A DNA stretch of 64,000 bases, from positions 1,240,001 to 1,304,000 of the forward strand of contig NC_011295.1 in the NCBI RefSeq assembly GCF_000020945.1. The letters run 5' to 3'. The position numbers were made by a program, and so were the translations under genes. Positions 54,609 to 63,187 of this stretch are shown here, piece by piece. This DNA is from Coprothermobacter proteolyticus DSM 5265. GTDB taxonomy: Bacteria; Coprothermobacterota; Coprothermobacteria; Coprothermobacterales; Coprothermobacteraceae. Below the pieces are notes generated by a model. That model worked only from the letters and a program-made list of their open reading frames with translations, was not told the DNA's origin and ran no database searches. How positions within the stretch are numbered: position 1 is the first letter of the stretch; every line of letters begins with the position of its first letter.

Positions 54609-54661
54609 GTTAAACGAAAACGTTTAACTACATTTTAAAGTACCGTTCACCTACTTGTCAA
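54609..54661 (-). promoter_or_regulatory. Promoter and LacI-type operator of the ribose operon
   Basis: On the minus strand a perfect -35 TTGACA (54661-54656), 17-bp spacer and -10 TTAAAA (54638-54633). The inverted repeat GTTAAACG-AAAA-CGTTTAAC (54609-54628) covers the predicted transcription start. CGAAAACGTT occurs twice 13 bases apart (54602 and 54615). CG-centred sites of this type are normal for LacI-family repressors. Confidence 0.8.
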
Positions 54662-54716
54662 TACCTCAGAGCAAGTAACAAGCATTAGTTGTTTTGTTTG
54701 TCTTTTTCCTAAGTAA

Positions 54717-54953
54717 ATACTTTCCTTAGGTTGCGAGGGACACTGGGACGATGAAAGCAGGAACACTGCCTTAAAAGAAGTTATCCGTGATAGAGCAGAA
54801 AAACCTGTTACGCAAGAAGAGTTAGAAGCTTTTTACAGTGAAGTTGTTAGCACTGTGCAAAGCGATTTAGCACAGCAGGTTTATACTGCTGCTTATGAGG
54901 TTTATTTAAGAGAATGCAGTAAAATAGTATGTAAAGTTGGGAAACTCATATAA
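54717..54953 (+). pseudogene. 3' remnant of a gene resembling a leucine-rich-repeat protein N-cap
   Basis: An open frame of 78 codons without a usable start: CEGHWDDESRNTALKEVIRD, then KPVTQEELEAFYSEVVSTVQ and QQVYTAAYEVYLREC to TAA at 54951. The first part recalls the helical cap before leucine-rich repeats in bacterial surface proteins; this is only a resemblance. It directly precedes the C1 peptidase gene. It shares 77 identical bases, inverted, with the remnant at 26.8 kb. Confidence 0.45.
54814..54890 (+). repeat. 77-bp repeat, copy 2
   Basis: Exact reverse complement of 26824-26900 as read by eye. Both copies lie within remnants of small genes, and both regions also carry copies of the S8 peptidase gene. 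Confidence 0.9.
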
Positions 54954-54976
54954 GGTAAGGAAAGGGGTGTAAAAGA

Positions 54977-57235
54977 ATGAAACTAAAAGGTTTACGTAAA
55001 CTAAGCAGTGCTGTATTAGTAGCACTGATGCTGTTAATAACACCTGTATCGCTACCTGCTACCAATCCACAAGTTTTAGCAAACACTGTAGAAACAGCTA
55101 CTGTTCCGCAGTTGCCTCTTAAGTTTGAACAGCTACCTACACGTTTTAATTGGGCTGACTACGGCATTGTTCCAGAAGGCAGAGATCAATCACCTTACGG
55201 CACTTGCTGGGCTTTCGGGTTAACAGGAGCATTTGAATCAGTAATTGCTTTGCAGTATCACGAAAAAGTAGACTTATCAGAAGCATGGCTTGTAAGAGCA
55301 ACTGGTAAACTTGCACCTGTTATGATAACTTCTACATCGCCTTGTGCATTAAGAGAAGAAGGCAATACAAAATGGGCTGCAGCAGAAGCACTAATTAGAG
55401 TTGGACAAGCTTCAGAAGACTGTTTACCATATCTTTCAGCTACAGCTGCTATGTGCTGTGTAGGTTCAAGTTGCACGCTTCCTTCATGTCCTGTAAAATA
55501 CCGTGCAGACAGCTTTAAAGTAGTAGCTGTAAGTGATCAAACAGAAGAAGAAATTATTAAGGTAAAACAGGCATTATTAGAACACGGACCTATGGAAGTT
55601 GGTTATTATACTGCACGTGAGGATTATACAGATGTGAGTCGTAATGCAACTGTTATTGCAACAGCTTCTGTTGTCTTTATCAACCACGAAGCACTGCTAA
55701 CTGGATGGGATGATAGCCTTGGAGTATGGATAGTTAGAAACAATTATGGAACTTCTTGGGGACGAAACGGCTATGGCTACATAAAGTATGGAAAAGCGGG
55801 TATTGAAAAGAATTTTGCTTATGTAACAGCAACAGTATTTGATCCTAACGACATTGTTTTAGCAGGCGATAACGGAACAGCACTTGGCTCAGAATCGTTT
55901 GGTAGCAATACTGCTTGGATGGGCATGCAGTGGACTGTTACTACACCGATTTACTTAAAGAGCGTTGAGTTTTGGACTGCTACTTTTAACAGCCAATACA
56001 CTGTATATGTAGCACCTGGGAAAATTACAGAAGCAGGCGAGCCCATCTTTTCTACTTCTGGAACAGCACCAGAAATAGGATACTACAGCATACCAGTAGG
56101 CATGATTCCACTTGCCCCTGGTTATTGGAATGTGCAGATAAAGATTACATCTCCAGATAGTAGGTATGTTCTTCCAACAACTGGCAAACCTGAAATTTTA
56201 CCCAATCTTAAACTCCAACCAGACACCGTATTTATACGCCGCTCAGACAATGCTCCGTGGGAAGATACGCTGAACATAGGCAATTCTAAGCCAATACGCA
56301 TACGCTTAAACACTGCTGGAACTTATCCAGTGCTTGAACCTTCACCAACACCACTACCATTACCAACACCACAACCAAAGCCTACGCCAGAGCCAGAGCC
56401 AACACCTACTGTTAGTTTAGCTATCTTTGTTACTCCTTCTCAGGGTGGCACTGTAAAAACTGTTCCTTCTGAACCTTTTAGACAAGGACAGCAAGTGCAG
56501 TTAACAGCAATACCCAATGCTGGTTACCATTTTGTTTCATGGGAAGACGGAAGCACTAACCCTATTCGCATACTAACCTTAAACAGTTCAGCTACTGTAA
56601 CTGCAAAGTTTGAAGCTGATGCAGACAAAGAATATGAAATTGTTTACTCAGACAACTTAGGAAACAGCTGGACAAAAACAGTAACAGAAGGCGACACAAT
56701 TACCATACCTTTACAACGGACTGACGGCTGGACATTAAAAAGCGTCACAATAAATGGACAGCTTTCAGGAGTAAAAGATTCTTTAACGCTGTCTAACATT
56801 CATTCTGACTTTAACGTTGTTGTTAAGTATGTGCTAAAGCACAATATATCTTTGCAAGTTGGTTCAAAGGAAATGCTTCATAACCTGTCTCCTATTCAGT
56901 TAGATGCACCACCTATCATAGTAAGCGATAGGACACTTGTGCCTTTGCGTGCTATAGCAGAAGCATTTAATGCACAGGTAAACTGGAATCCTGATACAAA
57001 GCAGGTAACTGTAAAAATAGGCGATAAGACTATCTTGCTAACCATAGGTAATCCTAAAGCTTCAGTTAATGGGCAACCAGTTTACATAGACCCACAAAAC
57101 CCACAGGTAGTTCCTATCATCTCCAATAGTAGAACGATGGTGCCGCTTAGGTTTATAGCAGAAACTATGGGTGCTACTGTTGAATGGGACCCTGTGTTTA
57201 AGAACATATACATTAGCTACGAAGAAGAACCTTAA
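54977..57235 (+). CDS. Secreted C1 (papain-like) peptidase with InlB-type repeat and C-terminal stalk domain
   Basis: 752 residues. Signal peptide (LSSAVLVALMLLITPVSLPA). Papain domain at about 50-290: the cysteine in QSPYGTCWAFG, the histidine in NHEALLTGWDD and the asparagine in IVRNNYGTSWGRNGYGYI, so the triad is complete. Next a beta-sandwich (300-450), a Pro-Thr linker (PTPLPLPTPQPKPTPEPEPTPT region), a bacterial repeat of the GGxVxxxP...W.DG type (about 480-545), another small domain, and a stalk domain (about 630-750, RTLVPLRAIAEAFNAQVNWN). Probably surface-bound and used to digest external protein. No propeptide is obvious. It heads a run of peptidase genes. Confidence 0.88.
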   Translation: MKLKGLRKLSSAVLVALMLLITPVSLPATNPQVLANTVETATVPQLPLKFEQLPTRFNWADYGIVPEGRDQSPYGTCWAFGLTGAFESVIALQYHEKVDLSEAWLVRATGKLAPVMITSTSPCALREEGNTKWAAAEALIRVGQASEDCLPYLSATAAMCCVGSSCTLPSCPVKYRADSFKVVAVSDQTEEEIIKVKQALLEHGPMEVGYYTAREDYTDVSRNATVIATASVVFINHEALLTGWDDSLGVWIVRNNYGTSWGRNGYGYIKYGKAGIEKNFAYVTATVFDPNDIVLAGDNGTALGSESFGSNTAWMGMQWTVTTPIYLKSVEFWTATFNSQYTVYVAPGKITEAGEPIFSTSGTAPEIGYYSIPVGMIPLAPGYWNVQIKITSPDSRYVLPTTGKPEILPNLKLQPDTVFIRRSDNAPWEDTLNIGNSKPIRIRLNTAGTYPVLEPSPTPLPLPTPQPKPTPEPEPTPTVSLAIFVTPSQGGTVKTVPSEPFRQGQQVQLTAIPNAGYHFVSWEDGSTNPIRILTLNSSATVTAKFEADADKEYEIVYSDNLGNSWTKTVTEGDTITIPLQRTDGWTLKSVTINGQLSGVKDSLTLSNIHSDFNVVVKYVLKHNISLQVGSKEMLHNLSPIQLDAPPIIVSDRTLVPLRAIAEAFNAQVNWNPDTKQVTVKIGDKTILLTIGNPKASVNGQPVYIDPQNPQVVPIISNSRTMVPLRFIAETMGATVEWDPVFKNIYISYEEEP

Positions 57236-57251
57236 GGACAGAAAGCGTAAA

Positions 57252-57310
57252 AGAGAGAGACATGGAGCTCAACTATTACGTTTCCATGTCTCTCTTCGGT
57301 TTTATTTTCT
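57252..57310 (+). terminator. Terminator after the C1 peptidase gene
   Basis: A 14-bp near-perfect stem (AGAGAGACATGGA / TCCATGTCTCTCT) with a loop of about 17 bases is followed by TTTTATTTT. It is 16 bases past the stop. Confidence 0.85.
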
Positions 57311-57557
57311 TTTGCTGTTACGGCATTGAGCTGAACACACTACCGGTTACTACTATCCAAGAGCTTAGCAGCGTCACCATGGTTGTTGCACACGCTTGCT
57401 TTAGTCCACATTAGAACATATGGTGAGCTACTGCAAGCGGTTTTACCAGGTGTAATAGCCACACAGAGCTACCCTTTTTAAGCATCCTTCTTCTTCAGAA
57501 GCATTAAAATATGAATAGGGGCATAAGCCCTAGTTTTGATAGAGGGAGGTTTTGGAG

Positions 57558-59897
57558 GTGAGGAAAGGTTTTAAACAGCTTAGCAGTGCTATAAGCCTGC
57601 TCTTGGTTCTCCTTTTGCTTATCCCACTCACAAATTCGTACGCTTCTGCTAATTCGAATGTGAACACGCAAACATTGGATCGTATTAAACAAGCTTACGA
57701 CATTGCTGGTGTTACCACGCTTTGGAATATGGGTCTTACAGGTTCAGGTATGAAAATTGGTATCATCGATGATGGAATAGATTATAAAGTTCCAGACTTA
57801 GGTGGTTGTTTAGGTAGCGGTTGTAAAGTAGCTGGAGGCTGGAACTTTGACGAAAACTCACCAGACATCATGCCCCGAAACCGTGATTATTCTCATGGAA
57901 CACTTCTTAGTGGACAGATGGTCGCTAATGGCAGTATGAAAGGTGTAGCATACGAAGCCACTATTTACGGCTATTCAGGACAATCGTTCCCAGATGTAGG
58001 CTTTAAAGGGTTAGAGCGTGCCATAGAAGATAAAATAGACTACTTAAACTTTTCCTCTGGTTTTACTGTAGGAGGTAGAGAACCCAACTACACAAGAGAG
58101 TTTACAGACCCTTACTTTAAGTCTTTGTATGAAAAAGCAGAAAAACAAGGCATGGTAATTTTTGTATCACCAGGGAACTTTGGTAGTGCCCTTTTAGAAG
58201 ATGCACGCCATTACTTCTTACACTTCCGTGGTGGCACGTTCTTTTCACCAGTAGGCGAGCGTGTAGCTGAACCTACTACGCTTTCTATAGGTGCTTACGA
58301 TGTATTTGCAAATGGTGGTGAAGTTGCAGAATACTCTTCCATAGGTCCGAGCTTAAATGGAGAAATACAGCCTGACTTGCTTGGCTACGTTGGTTATCCA
58401 GCTACGTTCATGCGGTATTACAACATGTTTGGTGGCACTTCTTGTTCAGCACCTTTTGCTGGTGCTGTAGCTACACTGGTTAAGCAGGCACACAAAGATT
58501 GGACTGCTGAACAAGTTAGAGCTTCTCTTATGAATACAGCAAGCGTCTTATACAACAAAGTTACTGGTGAACCTATAAGCGTAATGATACAAGGTTCAGG
58601 CTTGATTGATGGAGTAGCTGCTGTAAAAACACCTGCTTTGATAACTCCTTATGAAATAGATATGACTGCTACAGGCTTGCATCCTGTAGTATTAACAGTA
58701 AAGAACGTTACCGATGCGACGCAAACATTTACAGTAACGGTGCAACCTACTTTAGGCAACTTTGAATACGGTCAAAATGATGGTTTGACGTTTTCTTTAA
58801 CAAGTAGCAGGATTGTTGTCAGTCCACGCTTAAGTGCTACCTTAGGTTTAACAGCAAAAGCTGATTTAAGCAAACTTACCAAAGGATCACATGAAGCGCT
58901 CATATGGTTTTACAGCGATACTGCTACCTTACATGTGCCCATGCTTATATGGAACGACCTTAATACTATTTGGTGGGAAAGAAGCAATCCGTTTGATGCA
59001 GGTTACAACAGTAAGCTACCACCAAAGCTGATTAATGTCAGAGCTACTAAGCTACCTAACAGTAGTGATGTAGCCATAGATTTTACACTTAACAGAGGTT
59101 CTATCTCAGGTTCTTCATGGGGGTCCCCTGAGCCTTACTGGAGCAACTATGCTGATGAAATACGTGTAGACATCGTTAATCAAAGCGGTGCTACAGTTGC
59201 TACAGTGTTTGACCAAGGACACTTGCTTATAGGACACTACAGAGCTGTATGGAATGGTAAAGACAGCAATGGTCAGCCTGTGCCTGCAGGTGAGTATAAG
59301 TATGTAATAACTGTAACAGACTACTTTACCAGCTTTGATATTCCCATAATTGATACAGATACGCAGTATACAGGCTACATCACAGTAGGTAACAATGCTA
59401 CATTAACGCCTTCTTTAACTGTAACAGGTTCTTCATTTGCTTATATTCCTGCTAATTACGCTGATCAAAACACACCTACAGTGCCTATCACACCCGCACC
59501 GCTTAGCATTATAGAACTGCAGATAGGTAACCCAGTATTTAAGCTAAACAATCAAGCTATGCTTTTAGACAGCCCACCTGTGATTAAGAACGACAGAACG
59601 CTACTGCCTATAAGGGCTGTTGTAGAAGCTATGGGTGGACAAGTTAATTGGAACGCCGAGGAAAAACGTGTAGACATAGAATACAGAGGCAAAACTGTTA
59701 CTTTGTGGATAGGTAAGAACACAGCAAAGGTCAATGGCAAGGAAGTAATGATAGATCCAAGTAATCCTAATGTAGTGCCAGAGATTATAAACGGACGCAC
59801 CATGCTTCCTTTAAGGTTTGTAGCAGAGTCTTTAGGTTGTCAAGTGGAGTGGGATGACAAAACCAAAACGATAACAATCCTTTTCCCCTCCTATTAG
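57558..59897 (+). CDS. Secreted S8 (subtilisin-like) peptidase with C-terminal stalk domain
   Basis: About 779 residues from GTG 57558, eight bases after GGGAGG; TTG 57552 is too close to it. Signal peptide, then directly the S8 domain, without an inhibitor_I9 propeptide: aspartate in IGIIDDGIDYKVPDLGG, histidine in YSHGTLLSGQM, serine in GGTSCSAPFAGAVATLV. Later come a beta domain, a FlgD-like segment (LIGHYRAVWNGKDSNGQPVP) and a stalk domain (about 655-775: RTLLPIRAVVEAMGGQVNWN, RTMLPLRFVAESLG). A truncated copy lies at 25-26.6 kb. Likely anchored at the surface for protein breakdown. Confidence 0.92.
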   Translation: MRKGFKQLSSAISLLLVLLLLIPLTNSYASANSNVNTQTLDRIKQAYDIAGVTTLWNMGLTGSGMKIGIIDDGIDYKVPDLGGCLGSGCKVAGGWNFDENSPDIMPRNRDYSHGTLLSGQMVANGSMKGVAYEATIYGYSGQSFPDVGFKGLERAIEDKIDYLNFSSGFTVGGREPNYTREFTDPYFKSLYEKAEKQGMVIFVSPGNFGSALLEDARHYFLHFRGGTFFSPVGERVAEPTTLSIGAYDVFANGGEVAEYSSIGPSLNGEIQPDLLGYVGYPATFMRYYNMFGGTSCSAPFAGAVATLVKQAHKDWTAEQVRASLMNTASVLYNKVTGEPISVMIQGSGLIDGVAAVKTPALITPYEIDMTATGLHPVVLTVKNVTDATQTFTVTVQPTLGNFEYGQNDGLTFSLTSSRIVVSPRLSATLGLTAKADLSKLTKGSHEALIWFYSDTATLHVPMLIWNDLNTIWWERSNPFDAGYNSKLPPKLINVRATKLPNSSDVAIDFTLNRGSISGSSWGSPEPYWSNYADEIRVDIVNQSGATVATVFDQGHLLIGHYRAVWNGKDSNGQPVPAGEYKYVITVTDYFTSFDIPIIDTDTQYTGYITVGNNATLTPSLTVTGSSFAYIPANYADQNTPTVPITPAPLSIIELQIGNPVFKLNNQAMLLDSPPVIKNDRTLLPIRAVVEAMGGQVNWNAEEKRVDIEYRGKTVTLWIGKNTAKVNGKEVMIDPSNPNVVPEIINGRTMLPLRFVAESLGCQVEWDDKTKTITILFPSY

Positions 59898-59938
59898 GAC
59901 AACCTATCAAGACTAATCTAACAGCTCATAGCTATTTT

Positions 59939-59967
59939 GGGGAGAGGACTTTCCTCTCCCCTTTTTT
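59939..59967 (+). terminator. Terminator after the S8 peptidase gene
   Basis: A perfect 10-bp stem (GGGGAGAGGA / TCCTCTCCCC) with a 3-nt loop is followed by TTTTTT. Confidence 0.95.
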
Positions 59968-60047
59968 GTTCTTTAAAAAACACATTGAACCTGGATGTAA
60001 TGCTAAAATGCTCGCATACCATACACAAGGAAGAGAGGTAAAGGGGG

Positions 60048-63005
60048 ATGAAATCAATTATTAAGAGAGGGTTAGCATCACTCCTCATTATGGTGCTTGC
60101 GTGTTCATTTGTGGCACTACCATCTAAGGCAGATACGCTTTCGAAGCTTTCTTCTGATCTTACCCAGGAGATGCTAACCTCCACTGCATTTCAAGATGTC
60201 ATGGTTGTTCTAAGGGATGAACCCGTCATCGAACATACTAAAAACAGAACTGGAACTGACAAGTTGGATACTAATAGCATTAAATCTGATTCCAATAGTT
60301 CTTCCTATGAGAACAAACTCATAATGACTCAAAGCACGGTGGTTAATAAGATCAAGCAAATGTCACCTGATGCAGAAATAGGACATAACCTCACCTGGAC
60401 ACTGAATGGATTTACTATGAAGGCGAGAGGTGTAGATTTAAGCAAGATTGCAGACATTAAAGAAGTAAGAGCAGTGTATCCCATACCTATGGGTCAAATG
60501 CCTGAACTAAGTGCCATAGTAGCCGAGACTCCAACTGCAGGCTCTGAAGATTTAGTGCTTGCACACATGAACGAAGAAGTCCTCACGGGACTCCATGTAA
60601 AAGACGTATGGCAGATGAAGGATGCAAAAGGCAATCCCATTGAAGGAAGCGAGATTGTCATCGCAGTAATTGATACTGGTGTGGATTATACTCACCCAGA
60701 CTTAGGCGGCTGTTTGGGACCTTCTTGCAAGGTCATCGGAGGTTACGATTTCGGCGATGACGATAGCGACCCCATGGATCAAATGGGGCATGGAACGTTA
60801 GTAGCAGGTACAATTGCCGCTGATGGTCGACTAAAGGGAACTGCACCAAAAGCAAAACTATTGGCTTACAAAGTGTTGCCCACATTGACAACCACAACAC
60901 CAACTAGTGACATACTTTTAGCCTCTGGTAACATTTATCCGGCCATCGACCAAGCAGCTAAAGATGGTGCAGACATAATAAACATTTCCTTAACCGACGA
61001 GTCCAGACTAAAAACCGATTACGGCAAGGAAATAATAGAAAATCTGGAAACCTTGAACATAATCGTTGTGGCCGCAGCGGGAAATTCGGGATCAGCTGTT
61101 TATTGCGACGATCCTTTTTCACCAGACCTCTGCCCCAAAGGCTATTCAGCACCACTGCTAACAACTTCTACCGAACCGAATGTGATCACTGTGGGAGGCT
61201 CTGTCTCCACAGATATGCCCGTAGCAAGAGTTGCGCCCTTTTCTTCCATGGGCCCATCAATTGACTTTCGTCTCAAACCAGATTTAATAGCTCCTGCCTA
61301 TACGTTCAACACAGCTACTGGAAGCAGATATGTTTATGAAGAGGGAACTTCCTTCTCGACGCCTTTAGTTTCTGGAATAACCGCACTCATTAAGCAAGGT
61401 CATCCAGATTGGTCAACAGAAGACGTAAGAGCGTCGCTTATAAACACAGCCACTGTTTTCTATAATGACGACAACAAAGAGCCTGAATCGTCACTCATGC
61501 AAGGTTCTGGCCGCGTAGATGCGTTAAGAGCCTTGGAAACAAGCGTTTTAGTAGAGCCCTACTCTATATCAATGACAGCAACTGGGCTAAAAACTGCGGA
61601 TCTGGTCGTAAAGAATGTTAGTGGGACTACTCTGACTCTCTCGGCATCAGTGGAACTAACGTTGGGCAATTTCGAACTCGGTGCTAATGATGGGCTGAAG
61701 CTATCTATTTCCCCAAGCACATTGACAATACCAAAGGGGGGCTCGGCCACAGTAACATTGATCCCCTCAGCCGACCTAACGAAACTTTCAAAAGGACCTC
61801 ACGAAGGCTTAATTTGGCTTACTAATGGAGATACAAAGGTACATGTGCCTGTACTTATTTGGAATGATCCATCAGCTTGGTGGTTCCCTGTTACTGAAAC
61901 TAGGCCATCAAAGCTTGCCAACGTGAGAGCATCTTCTACTGTTCTTGACTTCAGCATCCCTGAGCAACGGACGGTGACAATTGATTTCACATTGAGGTTT
62001 GGCTCTATTGATGGTCCAGCCGCGCTTGTGGACACCCCTACCACAATTCCATATGGATATTTTATGAACTCGGTCTCATTGGTTGAAGTGTCCATACTTG
62101 ATGAAAACAATGCCACGGTAACCACTTTTTACTCTGAGAGAGGACTGTTAATAGGACATTACAAAGCTGTCTGGAACGGCTTAGGCGAGGACAAGTTTCC
62201 TGTGAAGGATGGAAAATACAAATATGTTATAGCTGCTTCTGATTCCGGCATATCGGTAAAAGAACAACAATACGTGTACATAAATGTGGAGACTGCATCG
62301 GGCTACATTCAAGTAAAGAACAGTCCAGATACAACTCCCCCATCGTTAACAGTGAATATTCCTGAGGAGTATACCGTTACAAAGTACGTATTCGAACCAG
62401 ATCCGGTGTTGGTTCTGAGCGGAAAAACAGAAGCGGGCAACTTTGTGGAGATAAACGGAGAAAATGTCCCCGTAGACAGTAGTGGAATGTTCAAAGCAAA
62501 CATCCCACTAACAACACAGGTGAACAAAGTCACAGTAATCGCGCGGAGAAAGGTTTTGGATGAATTAACAGTGGAAACTTGGAAACTCATAACTATCCAG
62601 TTGGTTCCACTCAATCTCATTGAACTCCAAGTCGGAAAGCCGCAGTTCAAGGTAAATAATCAAGCCAAAATCTTAGATGCACCACCAATCATAAAGAACA
62701 GCCGCACTCTGCTCCCCATTAGGGCCGTTGTTGAAGCCATGGGTGGGCAGGTTAAATGGGACTCTGCTGACAGGCGCGTTGATATAACCTATGAAGGAAA
62801 GTCCATAAACCTTTGGATAGGAAAGAACAAGGCTAAGGTTAATGGCCAAGAAGTAATGATCGACCCATCTAACCCCAATGTGGTACCAGAAATCACAAAC
62901 AGCAGAACCATGGTTCCTTTAAGGTTTGTAGCAGAATCTCTTGGTTGCGATGTAGAATGGCTACCTGATACAAAGAGCATCAGAATAACATACCAAGCAG
63001 GTTAA
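60048..63005 (+). CDS. Secreted S8 (subtilisin-like) peptidase with propeptide and C-terminal stalk domain
   Basis: 985 residues. Signal peptide (LASLLIMVLACSFVALPSKA), a propeptide of inhibitor_I9 character (about 45-150: QDVMVVLRDEPVIEH, LTWTLNGFTMKARGVDLSKIADI), then the S8 domain with VIAVIDTGVDYTHPDLGG, QMGHGTLVAGTIA and EEGTSFSTPLVSGITALIKQ. After it a beta domain, a FlgD-like segment (LIGHYKAVWNGLGEDKFPVK), a bacterial Ig-like segment (LSGKTEAGNFVEINGENVPV) and a stalk domain (RTLLPIRAVVEAMGGQVKWD). It parallels the preceding S8 peptidase but is more distant in sequence. Good GGGGG site before ATG. Confidence 0.93.
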   Translation: MKSIIKRGLASLLIMVLACSFVALPSKADTLSKLSSDLTQEMLTSTAFQDVMVVLRDEPVIEHTKNRTGTDKLDTNSIKSDSNSSSYENKLIMTQSTVVNKIKQMSPDAEIGHNLTWTLNGFTMKARGVDLSKIADIKEVRAVYPIPMGQMPELSAIVAETPTAGSEDLVLAHMNEEVLTGLHVKDVWQMKDAKGNPIEGSEIVIAVIDTGVDYTHPDLGGCLGPSCKVIGGYDFGDDDSDPMDQMGHGTLVAGTIAADGRLKGTAPKAKLLAYKVLPTLTTTTPTSDILLASGNIYPAIDQAAKDGADIINISLTDESRLKTDYGKEIIENLETLNIIVVAAAGNSGSAVYCDDPFSPDLCPKGYSAPLLTTSTEPNVITVGGSVSTDMPVARVAPFSSMGPSIDFRLKPDLIAPAYTFNTATGSRYVYEEGTSFSTPLVSGITALIKQGHPDWSTEDVRASLINTATVFYNDDNKEPESSLMQGSGRVDALRALETSVLVEPYSISMTATGLKTADLVVKNVSGTTLTLSASVELTLGNFELGANDGLKLSISPSTLTIPKGGSATVTLIPSADLTKLSKGPHEGLIWLTNGDTKVHVPVLIWNDPSAWWFPVTETRPSKLANVRASSTVLDFSIPEQRTVTIDFTLRFGSIDGPAALVDTPTTIPYGYFMNSVSLVEVSILDENNATVTTFYSERGLLIGHYKAVWNGLGEDKFPVKDGKYKYVIAASDSGISVKEQQYVYINVETASGYIQVKNSPDTTPPSLTVNIPEEYTVTKYVFEPDPVLVLSGKTEAGNFVEINGENVPVDSSGMFKANIPLTTQVNKVTVIARRKVLDELTVETWKLITIQLVPLNLIELQVGKPQFKVNNQAKILDAPPIIKNSRTLLPIRAVVEAMGGQVKWDSADRRVDITYEGKSINLWIGKNKAKVNGQEVMIDPSNPNVVPEITNSRTMVPLRFVAESLGCDVEWLPDTKSIRITYQAG

Positions 63006-63020
63006 AACAACTACTTATAA

Positions 63021-63048
63021 GGGGGCTGGCCGAAAGCCGGCCCTTTTT
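63021..63048 (+). terminator. Terminator after the second S8 peptidase gene
   Basis: GGGCTGGC and GCCGGCCC (one G-T pair) form a stem with a short CGAAA loop followed by TTTTT. Confidence 0.88.
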
Positions 63049-63187
63049 CACCAAGCCTTGTTTAGAAAATCTTTTCCAATATGTAAGTGTTACTTTATGC
63101 AGAGGAGCACCAAACAACAAAAAGTAAGCTAACATACATGTAGGGAATCCACACTCATACACGAGGTGGAAAAAGGAGGGGGACTAA

